A stretch of 11,514 bases of DNA. Source: Lachnospiraceae bacterium. Lineage in GTDB: Bacteria > Bacillota > Clostridia > Lachnospirales > Lachnospiraceae. The DNA is taken from positions 1 through 11,514 of the forward strand of contig DNAD01000257.1 of assembly GCA_003484785.1 (NCBI GenBank). Direction: 5' to 3'. This document shows, in pieces, positions 1 to 6,408 of the stretch (position 1 is its first letter; every line of letters starts with the position of its first letter). The notes below the pieces were generated by a model. The model was not told the origin of the DNA. It searched no databases and saw nothing but the letters and a program-made list of their open reading frames with translations. Both the position numbers and the translations under genes were made by a program.

Positions 1-914
1 GCGATCCGCCTGAGATCATACGGAGTTGATTGATATACGTAGTAATTGAGCCAGTTGGAATAAAACAGCTGGGCTGCGGCGCGCCAGCGGACTACAGGGG
101 CGAGGGCGGGGTCGTCTCCCGGGAAGTAGTGCTCTGGAACCTTCGGATCCATTCCCTTTGACACATCCCTCTCATATTCCTTCTTAAGGGTATCCGCATC
201 ATATTCCAGATGACAGAGGGCGAAAAACCTTCTGGAATCCTCAGTCTTTAAAAGAGTGACCCCGGCCTGAGCCGAATCTGCCAGAAGCTCCAGCCCTTCA
301 GCCTTTTTAACGTCCTCATAGCGCACATAGGCGATCCGGGAATGAGGCGCGTCAAAAACATCATCAAAGCCTCTGAATAACGGAGAGGTCTTTTTGAGGA
401 GCCTGTGGCTGAAAACCCCGGAAAGCTTCTCCTGATACTCGTATTTGTCAATCCCGTAAAAATGGTAAAGCCCCGCAAAAGCTCCCCAGCATAAGAACAG
501 AGTCGAATGGACATGCTTTTCGCTCCAGTCCATTATACGTACCAGCTCATCCCAGTATTCCACCTCCTCAAAGGCTATATGCTCAACAGGCGCCCCGGTG
601 ATTATCATACCGTCATACTTATTATCCTTTATGTCATCAAAGGTCCTGTAAAAGCTCTCAAGATGATTCTGATCGACATGCTGTGGGACATAGCTTACCG
701 TCTGCAGAAACTCCACATCCACCTGAAGGGGCGAATTTGAAAGCTTACGCAGCAGCTGAGTCTCCGTAATTATCTTGGTGGGCATGAGATTTAAGATCAG
801 CACCTTCAAAGGACGTATATCCTGGTGCATTGCCCTGTACTCCGTCATCACAAAAATATTCTCGTTTTCCAGGATCGACTGTGCTGGCATCGAATCCATG
901 ATCTTGATCGGCAT
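1..914 (-). CDS. metA: Homoserine O-acyltransferase MetA, probably acetyl-CoA specific (3' end cut by window edge)
   Basis: MetA acylates the hydroxyl of L-homoserine, the first committed step of methionine synthesis, in the cytoplasm. Translating the minus strand from the ATG at 914 gives 304 uninterrupted codons that align from start to near end with E. coli MetA (309 residues). They begin MPIKIMDSMPAQ and reach NWLNYYVYQSTPYDLRR at the edge, so only about five codons and the stop are missing. The catalytic triad sits at canonical numbers: Cys142 (LCWGAFAGLYHFYGI), His235 and Glu237 (CHLEYD). Residue 111 is Glu (TGAPVEH). In published work on this family Glu111 goes with acetyl-CoA and Gly111 (E. 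coli) with succinyl-CoA, so acetyl transfer is inferred. The usual GHPEYD or GHSEYD around the catalytic His reads CHLEYD here. GGAGG lies 6 bases before the ATG. The gene follows ligA by 57 bases with no terminator seen, so co-transcription is likely. Confidence 0.95.
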   Translation of the reverse strand, partial: MPIKIMDSMPAQSILENENIFVMTEYRAMHQDIRPLKVLILNLMPTKIITETQLLRKLSNSPLQVDVEFLQTVSYVPQHVDQNHLESFYRTFDDIKDNKYDGMIITGAPVEHIAFEEVEYWDELVRIMDWSEKHVHSTLFLCWGAFAGLYHFYGIDKYEYQEKLSGVFSHRLLKKTSPLFRGFDDVFDAPHSRIAYVRYEDVKKAEGLELLADSAQAGVTLLKTEDSRRFFALCHLEYDADTLKKEYERDVSKGMDPKVPEHYFPGDDPALAPVVRWRAAAQLFYSNWLNYYVYQSTPYDLRRI

Positions 915-971
915 ATCAAACCTCCATCTTCACAACTGTTCAGTACTATAAAGCAGAACTACAGCATCCCC

Positions 972-2933
972 TCACTCCTTCAGCCCAAGCAGGCCCATTA
1001 CCTCATCCTCGGTTATGATGGGCACCGACAACTCCTTTGCTTTTTTGTTCTTGGAGGAAGTACTGTTAATATCATTATTTATCAGATAATCCGTATTGGA
1101 GCTCACTGAGCCCGTAACCTTGCCTCCCGCATTCTCTATCGCGGTCTTGAGCGCATCCCTGTTCTCAAAGTTATGTAAACTTCCTGTTATGACAAAGCTC
1201 TTTCCGGCAATTCCATCTCTGGCCTCTGCTGCCTCGGGCTTCTCTATAACTACCTCCTTCAGCAGATCGTCAAATATACGGTTATTCTCATCGGAGCTGA
1301 AATATTCGCATACAGAGCCGGCGATCACCCCTCCAACCCCGTCTATGGCCGTCAGTTCCTCGTAACCGGCCCTTCTGACCTTCTCAAGATCATTATCAAA
1401 ATGCTTACAGATCAGCCTCGCGTTTGAAAGCCCTACGTTTAATATGCCAAGGCTGTAAAGAAGCCTTGCGGGCTCTGCATGCCTCGCTCTTTCAATGCTT
1501 TCCAGAAGGTTATTATAAGACTTTTCACCAAAGCCGTCCATCTTACATATCTCATCCCTGTGGACGGACAGCCTGAATATATCGGCCGGCTCTGAGATAA
1601 AGCCCCGCCCGATGAATTTTTCAAGGGTCATTTCCGACAGCCCGTCTATGTTCATCGCATCCCTTCCCGCAAACAAAGCAAAGCTCTTAAGCTTTTTCGC
1701 CGGGCATTCGGGATTTGGGCACACCAGGGTCTCAACGTCGTTATCCTGTCTTATTTCGGTCTTTCCATGGCACGCGGGACAGATCTGCGGAAGCTCAAGC
1801 TCTCCCGAACAGGTAAGGTTTTCGGCGATCTGCGGTATTATCATATTGGCCTTATATACCGTGATCCTGTCCCCGATCCCAAGCTTCAGCCCCTTCAGCA
1901 CACTGAGGTTATGGACGCTTGCCCGCTTTACTGTTGTGCCCTCAAGCTCCACGGGGTCAAAAACGGCAATGGGGTTTATGAGCCCGGTCCTTGAAGGGCT
2001 CCATTCCATCTCCCTTAAAACAGTCTCCGCGGTCTCGTCCGCCCATTTAAAGGCTATGGAATCCCTTGGAAACTTTGCGGTCCTTCCAAGCGACCTTCCG
2101 TAGGCTATATCCTCATAGGTAAGCACCAGGCCGTCGGAGGGTATATCGTAATCCGCTATCGCTTCGGCAAAGTATTCTATCCTGTCAAGGATATCCTCTG
2201 AGGTAACCTTATAATATTCCACAGTCTCAAAGCCCTGCTCTCTTAAGAACTCAAGCTGCCTGCTCCGTCTGTTGTCAAAATCAACGTCCGCAGCCCTTAC
2301 CAGAGAAAAAGCATTGAGCCGCACCCTTCTTAAGGCCGTCACCTCGCTGTTCAGCGCCCTTACCGATCCCGAGCAGAGGTTTCTGGGGTTCTTATACCTT
2401 GCGTCCGCATCCTCTATCCTTGTATTTATCTCCTCAAAGTCCTTATAGCTTATGACAGCCTCTCCCCTGAGGATGAGCTCTCCCTTATAGGGGATCCTGA
2501 GCGGCAGATTTATGAAGGTCTTCGCATTGGGAGTGATGACCTCTCCGATCTCCCCGTTTCCTCTGGTCACTGCCTTTACAAGCTCTCCCCCGTTGTAGGT
2601 AAGCACAATGGTAAGCCCGTCGAGCTTCCAGGAAAGCAGCCCTTCCTTATCCCCCAGCCAGTCCTTAAGCTCCTGCCGGCTCTTTGTTTTGTCAAGAGAA
2701 AGCATGGGCTCCTCATGGGCCTCCTTGGGAAGGTCGTTTACGGCCTCATAGCCCACTCTGAGGGTGGGGCTGTTTGAAAACACCGTCCCCGTTTCCTCCT
2801 CAAGCCCCTTCAGCTCGTCGTAGAGCCTGTCATATTCAAGATTGCTCATTATCTCAGAATCTTCCTGATAATAAGCCCTGGAGGCATTATTTAATAGCCC
2901 GGTCAGCTCCTTTATCCTTTCGATCTTATTCAT
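972..2933 (-). CDS. ligA: NAD-dependent DNA ligase LigA
   Basis: LigA seals nicks in DNA during replication and repair using NAD+. The protein is 653 residues when started at the ATG at 2933, which has GGAGG just upstream (GGAGGATAAGGATG). An upstream in-frame extension to 2981 lies inside rluF and lacks family similarity. Visible domains: N-terminal Ia with AYYQED and EYDRLYDEL (20-40); adenylation domain with catalytic Lys103 in WKLDG, TRGNG (123-127), RGEA (156-159) and NPRN (182-185); an OB domain (RTGLINPIAVFDP, then RASVHN); a zinc finger with Cys385, Cys388, Cys405 and Cys410; helix-hairpin-helix repeats; and a BRCT domain from about 575 to the end. Several motifs differ from the textbook form (TRGNG for TRGDG, GEVIT for GEDVT, FKWADE for YKFPAE). 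I recall this form from Lachnospiraceae, so I take it as the functional ligase. It overlaps the end of rluF by 8 bases. Confidence 0.95.
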   Translation of the reverse strand: MNKIERIKELTGLLNNASRAYYQEDSEIMSNLEYDRLYDELKGLEEETGTVFSNSPTLRVGYEAVNDLPKEAHEEPMLSLDKTKSRQELKDWLGDKEGLLSWKLDGLTIVLTYNGGELVKAVTRGNGEIGEVITPNAKTFINLPLRIPYKGELILRGEAVISYKDFEEINTRIEDADARYKNPRNLCSGSVRALNSEVTALRRVRLNAFSLVRAADVDFDNRRSRQLEFLREQGFETVEYYKVTSEDILDRIEYFAEAIADYDIPSDGLVLTYEDIAYGRSLGRTAKFPRDSIAFKWADETAETVLREMEWSPSRTGLINPIAVFDPVELEGTTVKRASVHNLSVLKGLKLGIGDRITVYKANMIIPQIAENLTCSGELELPQICPACHGKTEIRQDNDVETLVCPNPECPAKKLKSFALFAGRDAMNIDGLSEMTLEKFIGRGFISEPADIFRLSVHRDEICKMDGFGEKSYNNLLESIERARHAEPARLLYSLGILNVGLSNARLICKHFDNDLEKVRRAGYEELTAIDGVGGVIAGSVCEYFSSDENNRIFDDLLKEVVIEKPEAAEARDGIAGKSFVITGSLHNFENRDALKTAIENAGGKVTGSVSSNTDYLINNDINSTSSKNKKAKELSVPIITEDEVMGLLGLKE

Positions 2934-3645
2934 CCTTATCCTCCACAAGCTTAAACAGCCCATCAAGCTCCCTGTTATCAAGCTCCCTGTACTGGCCTGT
3001 CTTCAGCCTGCCCAGCTCGATATTGCCTACCCTTACCCTTACCAGCCTGTTCACCCTGTAGCCGAGGGCGGCGCACATCCTCTTTATCTGCCTGTTAAGG
3101 CCCTGTGTGAGTATTATGGCAAAGCTCCTGTCCGATAAACGTCTCACCTTACAGCTTCTCGTGGTCACATCCAGCTCCTCGAGGTATACACCTGCCCTCA
3201 TGGCCTTTATAAAATCATTGGTCAGCTTCTTATCCACGGTAACCTCATATTCCTTCTCATGCATATTCCTGCCCCGCATGAGCCTGTCTGTCAGATCCCC
3301 GTCGTTGGTGAGAAGTATAAGCCCCTCCGAGTCCTTGTCAAGCCTCCCGGCATAGGTGACCCTTACGGGGTATTTTACCGCATTAATGATATTGTTTTCC
3401 TCTCTTTTTTCGGAGGTACAGACAACACCCTTCGGCTTATTATAGGCAAGATACACCCGCCTTGAGCCGCTTTCGACGTTTTTTCCGTTTACGCTCACCA
3501 ATGCGCCCTCTGTCACCCTGTCTCCGCACAGGGCAGTCTTTCCGTTTATGAGGACCTTTCCCCTGCTTATCAGCGCATCGGCCTCCCTTCTGGAACAGAT
3601 TCCCGCATCGGCTATGAACTTGTTTATTCTTACACCCTGAGCCAT
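2926..3645 (-). CDS. rluF: 23S rRNA pseudouridine synthase of the RsuA/RluB/RluF family, closest to RluF
   Basis: This enzyme converts a uridine in 23S rRNA to pseudouridine; E. coli RluF acts at U2604. The 239-residue protein has an N-terminal S4 RNA-binding domain (RINKFIADAGICSRREADALI, about 5-60) and an RsuA-type catalytic domain with Asp103 in GRLDKDSEGLILLTNDGD. The block QGLNRQIKRMCAALGY and the ending REL..GLFKLVED match E. coli RluF (QGLNRQIRRMC, LFKLIEN) better than RluB, RluE or RsuA as I recall them. The Lys-rich C-terminal tail of E. coli RluF is absent. The ATG at 3645 has only a weak upstream purine tract (GGGG about 10 bases away). Its stop lies inside the start of ligA, so the two are translationally coupled. 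The exact target uridine is inferred. No convincing promoter was found directly upstream. Confidence 0.82.
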   Translation of the reverse strand: MAQGVRINKFIADAGICSRREADALISRGKVLINGKTALCGDRVTEGALVSVNGKNVESGSRRVYLAYNKPKGVVCTSEKREENNIINAVKYPVRVTYAGRLDKDSEGLILLTNDGDLTDRLMRGRNMHEKEYEVTVDKKLTNDFIKAMRAGVYLEELDVTTRSCKVRRLSDRSFAIILTQGLNRQIKRMCAALGYRVNRLVRVRVGNIELGRLKTGQYRELDNRELDGLFKLVEDKDE

Positions 3646-3685
3646 TCAACCAAATCCCCGCTGCTCATCCAAAATGCCCTTTTGT

Positions 3686-3723
3686 AAAAAATCTGTATCC
3701 GTTCAGGTCATGGGTGTACAGAT
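3686..3723 (-). terminator. Candidate intrinsic terminator (weak stem, good U-tract)
   Basis: On the minus strand a 7-base stem ATCTGTA/TACAGAT, with a further possible CC/GG pairing inside a roughly 19-base loop, is followed directly by a run of six T. The stem is AT-rich, so it may be weak alone. It lies after the stronger hairpin at 3736-3768 and before rluF, and could be a second-stage terminator for the SH3 gene. Confidence 0.45.
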
Positions 3724-3735
3724 CTCTAAAACGTA

Positions 3736-3768
3736 ATCGGATAGGGGGAAATGCACCCCCTATCCGAT
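3736..3768 (-). terminator. Perfect 13-bp hairpin downstream of the SH3 gene, probable terminator
   Basis: The arms 3736-3748 (atcggataggggg) and 3756-3768 are perfect inverted repeats around a 7-base loop. On the minus strand the stem is followed by ATTACGTTTTAG, so the T-tract is offset and only four long. It lies about 75 bases after the stop of the SH3 gene, which suits transcript termination or 3' end stabilisation. Confidence 0.65.
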
Positions 3769-3776
3769 CGTCGCGC

Positions 3777-3806
3777 TGCACAGTTTCCGGCTTTCCCGGA
3801 CTGCGC
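3777..3806 (-). other. Second imperfect hairpin between SH3 gene stop and terminator
   Basis: Outer arms tgcacagt/actgcgca (one mismatch) enclose CCGG/CCGG around a 5-base loop, with a 2-base bulge. There is no T-tract, so it is not a terminator by itself. Together with the 13-bp hairpin 8 bases further on it makes a structured 3' untranslated region. Confidence 0.4.
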
Positions 3807-3810
3807 AGGA

Positions 3811-3825
3811 TGTTGCTATTTACAC
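3811..3825 (-). repeat. Degenerate copy of the dispersed 15-base motif
   Basis: Plus-strand tgttgctatttacac matches tgttactattcacag, found exactly at 5070-5084 and 11495-11509, at 12 of 15 positions. It lies about 20 bases beyond the stop of the SH3 gene. With three mismatches this copy could be chance. Confidence 0.3.
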
Positions 3826-3843
3826 TCCTTCAGCGGCATCTTT

Positions 3844-5013
3844 TTACTCCACGTAATCAGAGCTTACGTAGGCCTCCTGCCCGTTATAGATGATCTTGCA
3901 CCAGCCGTCCATCCTCTCCACGAGCTCAAAGCTGTCGCCGCCCTTGGCCGAGCCTATCTTGTTGGAGTCATCACTGGTACTTGCCGATGACCTGATGTTT
4001 ATCTTGCTTGTACCGCTCTTTATGGTAACGGTCTCCTTGCCGTCCGCCGATGCAGTCTCCGCCGGTGCCTGAACCTCCTCAAGGAATTCGGAGCTGATGT
4101 AAGCCTCCTGGCCGTTATAATCCACCTTGCTCCAGCCGTTCTCCATGGCCTCGTATCTCGTAAACACTTCACCGCTGGTGGTCTTTCCCAGAATGCTCGC
4201 CTCGGTGCTTGGTGAGGACCTGATATTTACCACCTTAACAGCCCTTACCTGCGTGGCGTTCTGCGCCTGGGCAGCCGCCTGCGCCGCCGCCTCCTGCTCT
4301 GCCGCGGCCTCCGCCTCCAGCCTCTGCTGCTCGGACAGCCTTTCCTTCACGGCCTGAGTCACCTGCGCATCTATGTCCGCAAGAACCTGCGCCAGATTGG
4401 GATCCTCCTCCAGCGCCTTATTGTAATCAACGTTCACCTGATCGATAAGCTCTTCCACGTCGCTCTGTACGGTAAGCTCCAGCAGATATGCCTGCTCCTC
4501 CTCGGAAAGATCCGATTTGTTGACATACAGCGCGCCGCTGTCATTGGTGCATACATAGGTGGAATCAAGGGAAGGGGCCGGTGTGGTCGCTCCTGTATAC
4601 AATATATCAAAGGTCACCAGAACGAAATAGGAATTATCCCTGTAGCCCTTCTTGGTATATACCACAAAATCATCGGCAGACTGGTAATACTTTGCCTTTT
4701 CCTCCATCCTGAACCTCTCGGCATCGGAAAGGACATCCGAAACGCTGGCGATGGTATCCGTATCTCCGTTCATCATTGCCGTATAGTAGGTCTCCATAAG
4801 GGAGTTGACATTGGGGTAGGCGTTTACCTCGTATTTGTCCTTGGGAACCTCCACAGTGCTGGTAGAGGTGATCTCCGTGCCTTCATCATCCTTCTTTCCG
4901 ATCCTGCTGATAAGAAAGACCACAAGGACAACAACAAGGATTATAAAAATACCGCCAATGATGAAGTAGCGGTAATGCTTTTCCAGAATATCAGATACTT
5001 TATTACGCGCCAT
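3844..5013 (-). CDS. Membrane-anchored protein with two bacterial SH3 domains
   Basis: Function unknown; the architecture suggests a cell-envelope protein whose exported part binds peptidoglycan or another wall ligand. Started at the ATG at 5013 it has 389 residues; the in-frame TTG at 5031 is a less likely start, since AAAGG lies about 10 bases before the ATG. Residues 1-16 are short and basic, 17-37 form one strongly hydrophobic membrane helix without a lipobox, and KKDDEG follows. Residues 65-165 resemble an NTF2-like or small alpha/beta domain (NSLMETYYTAMMNGDTDTI). Residues 205-252 are Gln/Glu/Ala-rich and probably a coiled-coil or extended linker. Two SH3b repeats follow, about 256-312 (VVNIRSSPSTEASILGK, AYISSEFLEE) and 333-389 (INIRSSASTSDDSNKIGS, AYVSSDYVE), each with the NIRS start and an NGQEAY-SS end. 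It has its own surroundings: tRNA-Arg upstream, hairpins and terminators downstream. Family role is inferred. Confidence 0.85.
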   Translation of the reverse strand: MARNKVSDILEKHYRYFIIGGIFIILVVVLVVFLISRIGKKDDEGTEITSTSTVEVPKDKYEVNAYPNVNSLMETYYTAMMNGDTDTIASVSDVLSDAERFRMEEKAKYYQSADDFVVYTKKGYRDNSYFVLVTFDILYTGATTPAPSLDSTYVCTNDSGALYVNKSDLSEEEQAYLLELTVQSDVEELIDQVNVDYNKALEEDPNLAQVLADIDAQVTQAVKERLSEQQRLEAEAAAEQEAAAQAAAQAQNATQVRAVKVVNIRSSPSTEASILGKTTSGEVFTRYEAMENGWSKVDYNGQEAYISSEFLEEVQAPAETASADGKETVTIKSGTSKINIRSSASTSDDSNKIGSAKGGDSFELVERMDGWCKIIYNGQEAYVSSDYVE

Positions 5014-5069
5014 TTGTTTCACGCCTTTCAAACTTTTTCACTGAAGGAAGCCGGATAATGTTCCCGTGC

Positions 5070-5084
5070 TGTTACTATTCACAG
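5070..5084 (-). repeat. Exact copy of the dispersed motif CTGTGAATAGTAACA
   Basis: This 15-base sequence on the minus strand is identical to that at 11495-11509. It sits between the 3' end of tRNA-Arg and the start of the SH3 gene. Its function is unknown. Confidence 0.6.
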
Positions 5085-5106
5085 TTGATCGCGTTTGCGA
5101 GTAAAA

Positions 5107-5179
5107 CGCGCCCGAGAGGATTTGAACCCCCGACACGCGGAACCGGAATCCGCTGCTCTATCCACTGAGCTACGAGCGC
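5107..5179 (-). tRNA. tRNA-Arg (anticodon CCG)
   Basis: This is a complete 73-base cloverleaf without encoded CCA. The acceptor stem is GCGCTCG with CGGGCGC (one G-U pair) and discriminator G. T8-A9, a D-arm with GCTC and GAGC, and an anticodon stem GCGGA/TCCGC around loop TTCCGGT, giving anticodon CCG, are all present. The T-arm GGGGG/CCTCT has two G-U pairs and loop TTCAAAT. It decodes CGG. It is preceded by its own promoter and a leader hairpin. No terminator separates it clearly from the SH3 gene, so some read-through is possible. Confidence 0.96.
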
Positions 5180-5194
5180 CTCTTATACATTGAA

Positions 5195-5217
5195 TACTAT
5201 TTCAGGCTGAAATAGTA
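5195..5217 (-). other. Leader hairpin just upstream of tRNA-Arg
   Basis: A perfect 10-bp inverted repeat, tactatttca and tgaaatagta, with a 3-base loop. It lies between the predicted transcription start near 5225 and the tRNA 5' end at 5179, so it would be in the trimmed leader. Read on the minus strand it begins TGTTACTATTTCAG, which resembles the plus-strand form of the dispersed motif in opposite orientation. Confidence 0.55.
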
Positions 5218-5231
5218 ACAATATGAACATT

Positions 5232-5260
5232 ATGATACCACATCGGGCAAAAAATAACAA
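5232..5260 (-). promoter_or_regulatory. Sigma-A promoter for tRNA-Arg
   Basis: Minus-strand TTGTTA (5255-5260) and TATCAT (5232-5237) are separated by exactly 17 bases, close to the TTGACA/TATAAT consensus. The transcription start would fall near 5225, about 45 bases before the mature tRNA. Confidence 0.75.
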
Positions 5261-5269
5261 GTGACAAAG

Positions 5270-5286
5270 CCGGTCTTCCGAACCGG
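5270..5286 (-). terminator. Possible weak terminator after the HAD phosphatase
   Basis: A 5-bp stem CCGGT/ACCGG with a 7-base loop is followed on the minus strand by CTTTGTC. The stem is short and the T-tract poor. Position, about 35 bases after the stop and before the tRNA promoter, is its main support. Confidence 0.25.
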
Positions 5287-5321
5287 AAAAGCGCAGTTGA
5301 ACCGTTATCAATAACCTGAAT

Positions 5322-5717
5322 TCAGGAATCGCATCTCGACTCCCTGCATATCTTTTCGAGCTCCTCCGGCGTATTATTTAAGAATTCATCCGGACGTACC
5401 GTTCTGTCATCCACATAAAAGCCTTTATGCCCGGCCCAGACCTTTCCGTAGATTATCTCGTCATAAGGTATCTCCCATTTATCAAGCCACTCGGCAAGGA
5501 TCCTGGCGGTATGCTTATTTATCAGCCCGATATTTCCGTTATAGGAATTCATGTTCCTGGAGGTAAACAGTATGATCCTGGCCCCATTATCATGATAATA
5601 GCGTATCCTTTCGACGATCCGGGGAAAAGGCACGAGATCCTCATACCGTTCATCCTTCCCTTTTATCGGACAGATAGTCCCGTCTATATCAAATACAAAG
5701 GAATAGTCACTGTACAT
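5322..5717 (-). CDS. Small HAD-family phosphatase, capsule-biosynthesis type
   Basis: A cytoplasmic hydrolase of 131 residues, probably removing phosphate from a sugar phosphate or similar small molecule; the substrate is not evident. All four HAD motifs are visible: motif I DIDGT with Asp10 and Asp12, motif II FTSR with Thr52, motif III Lys92 in YGKVWAGHKG, and motif IV the DD pair 103-104. It has no large cap domain; only about 40 residues lie between motifs I and II. Similar short proteins are often annotated as capsular polysaccharide biosynthesis phosphatase, but no capsule genes are nearby, so I do not adopt that role. AGAGGTGAGAA precedes the ATG at 5717. The efp terminator lies in the 73-base gap upstream, so the gene depends on read-through or a promoter I could not see. 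Confidence 0.82.
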   Translation of the reverse strand: MYSDYSFVFDIDGTICPIKGKDERYEDLVPFPRIVERIRYYHDNGARIILFTSRNMNSYNGNIGLINKHTARILAEWLDKWEIPYDEIIYGKVWAGHKGFYVDDRTVRPDEFLNNTPEELEKICRESRCDS

Positions 5718-5729
5718 TTCTCACCTCTG

Positions 5730-5765
5730 AAAAAAGCCTCTGCCACATTCCATGCGCAAAGGCTT
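5730..5765 (-). terminator. Strong intrinsic terminator after efp
   Basis: On the minus strand AAGCCTTTGC pairs with GCAGAGGCTT (ten pairs, one G-U). The stem can extend by four more pairs (one G-U) to a 5-base TGGAA loop and is followed immediately by a run of T. It begins 25 bases after the efp stop. Confidence 0.88.
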
Positions 5766-5790
5766 CTTCCCTGAATAAGTATTCCGGATA

Positions 5791-6348
5791 TCAGACTCTT
5801 GAGAGGTATTCTCCGGTTCTGGTATCGATCTTTATCTTATTTCCTATCTCAACAAACAGAGGTACGTTTACGCTGGCCCCGGTCTCCACTATCGCAGGCT
5901 TGTTTGCGCCTGTGGCGGTATCGCCCTTAAAGCCGGGCTCGGTCTCCGTAACCTCAAGCTCTACGAACATCGGAGGCTCAACCGCAAATACGCTGCCGTT
6001 ATAGGAACAGATCTTTACCATCTCGTTTTCCTTAACGAACTTAAGCGCATCACCTATCGTATTCTTATCGAGAGCAACCTGATCATAGGTCTCCGTATTC
6101 ATAAAGTTATAAAGATCACCGTCAGCATACAGATACTGCATATCCACCCTGTCAATACGGGCCTGGGGGAACTTCTCGGTAGGACGGAAGCTCTTTTCCA
6201 CAACGCCTCCGTTAATAACGTTTTTAAGCTTGGTCCTGACAAAAGCGGCACCCTTACCGGGCTTTACGTGCTGAAACTCCAAAATCTGAAAAACAGAACC
6301 ATCCATTTCGACAGTCAGGCCATTTCTGAAATCACCGGCTGATATCAT
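5791..6348 (-). CDS. efp: Translation elongation factor P
   Basis: EF-P enters stalled ribosomes and speeds peptide bond formation at consecutive prolines. The 185-residue length is standard. Visible parts are the N-terminal KOW-like domain (1-62) with the modification loop [15 protein letters not shown] holding Lys32, the OB domain (about 65-127), and the C-terminal domain with the family signature region from about 150 ([20 protein letters not shown], then [14 protein letters not shown]). Lys32 in a PGKG context matches B. subtilis, where it carries 5-aminopentanol; modification here is not known, and no EpmA/EpmB-type gene is in the window. AAGGAGG precedes the ATG at 6348. The gene sits 56 bases after the aroQ-like gene. 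B. subtilis has aroQ (yqhS), a peptidase gene (yqhT) and efp in that order; the peptidase is missing here. Confidence 0.97.
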   Translation of the reverse strand: MISAGDFRNGLTVEMDGSVFQILEFQHVKPGKGAAFVRTKLKNVINGGVVEKSFRPTEKFPQARIDRVDMQYLYADGDLYNFMNTETYDQVALDKNTIGDALKFVKENEMVKICSYNGSVFAVEPPMFVELEVTETEPGFKGDTATGANKPAIVETGASVNVPLFVEIGNKIKIDTRTGEYLSRV

Positions 6349-6379
6349 AAAAAATCCTCCTTACAAATTAATCCCGTTT

Positions 6380-6408
6380 AGTTTAAACTATATACAGTTT
6401 CATTTCAA
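6380..6408 (-). promoter_or_regulatory. Candidate promoter for efp
   Basis: Minus-strand TTGAAA (6403-6408) and TAAACT (6380-6385) are 17 bases apart and sit about 30 bases before the efp start. The -35 overlaps the stop of the aroQ-like gene. The -10 matches TATAAT at four of six bases. Confidence 0.4.

Noticed and set aside
248..514. 88-residue minus-strand frame in the left region
   Set aside because: It is out of frame with metA, which has an uninterrupted frame and intact catalytic residues over the same bases.
1612..2103. 163-residue plus-strand open frame
   Set aside because: It is an antisense shadow of ligA, Ser/Pro-rich with no recognisable domain.
2934..2981. N-terminal extension of LigA (start at 2981)
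   Set aside because: It lies inside rluF, has no similarity to LigA, and the ATG at 2933 has a strong ribosome site and matches the family start.
3811..3835. Seven-codon micro-ORF after the SH3 gene (ATG-CCG-CTG-AAG-GAG-TGT-AAA-TAG)
   Set aside because: It has no ribosome site and is far too short to support as a gene.
5014..5031. TTG start giving six more residues on the SH3 protein
   Set aside because: The ATG at 5013 is better supplied with an upstream AAAGG, and TTG is a rarer start.
5090..5110. 7-bp hairpin CGCGTTT/AAACGCG overlapping the tRNA 3' end, as a tRNA terminator
   Set aside because: No T-tract follows it on the minus strand, and four of its bases belong to the mature tRNA acceptor stem, so it is probably coincidental.
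5315..5326. Perfect palindrome cctgaattcagg at the end of the HAD gene
   Set aside because: It has no loop and no T-tract, and it partly encodes the last codons; a 12-base palindrome is not strong evidence of a site.
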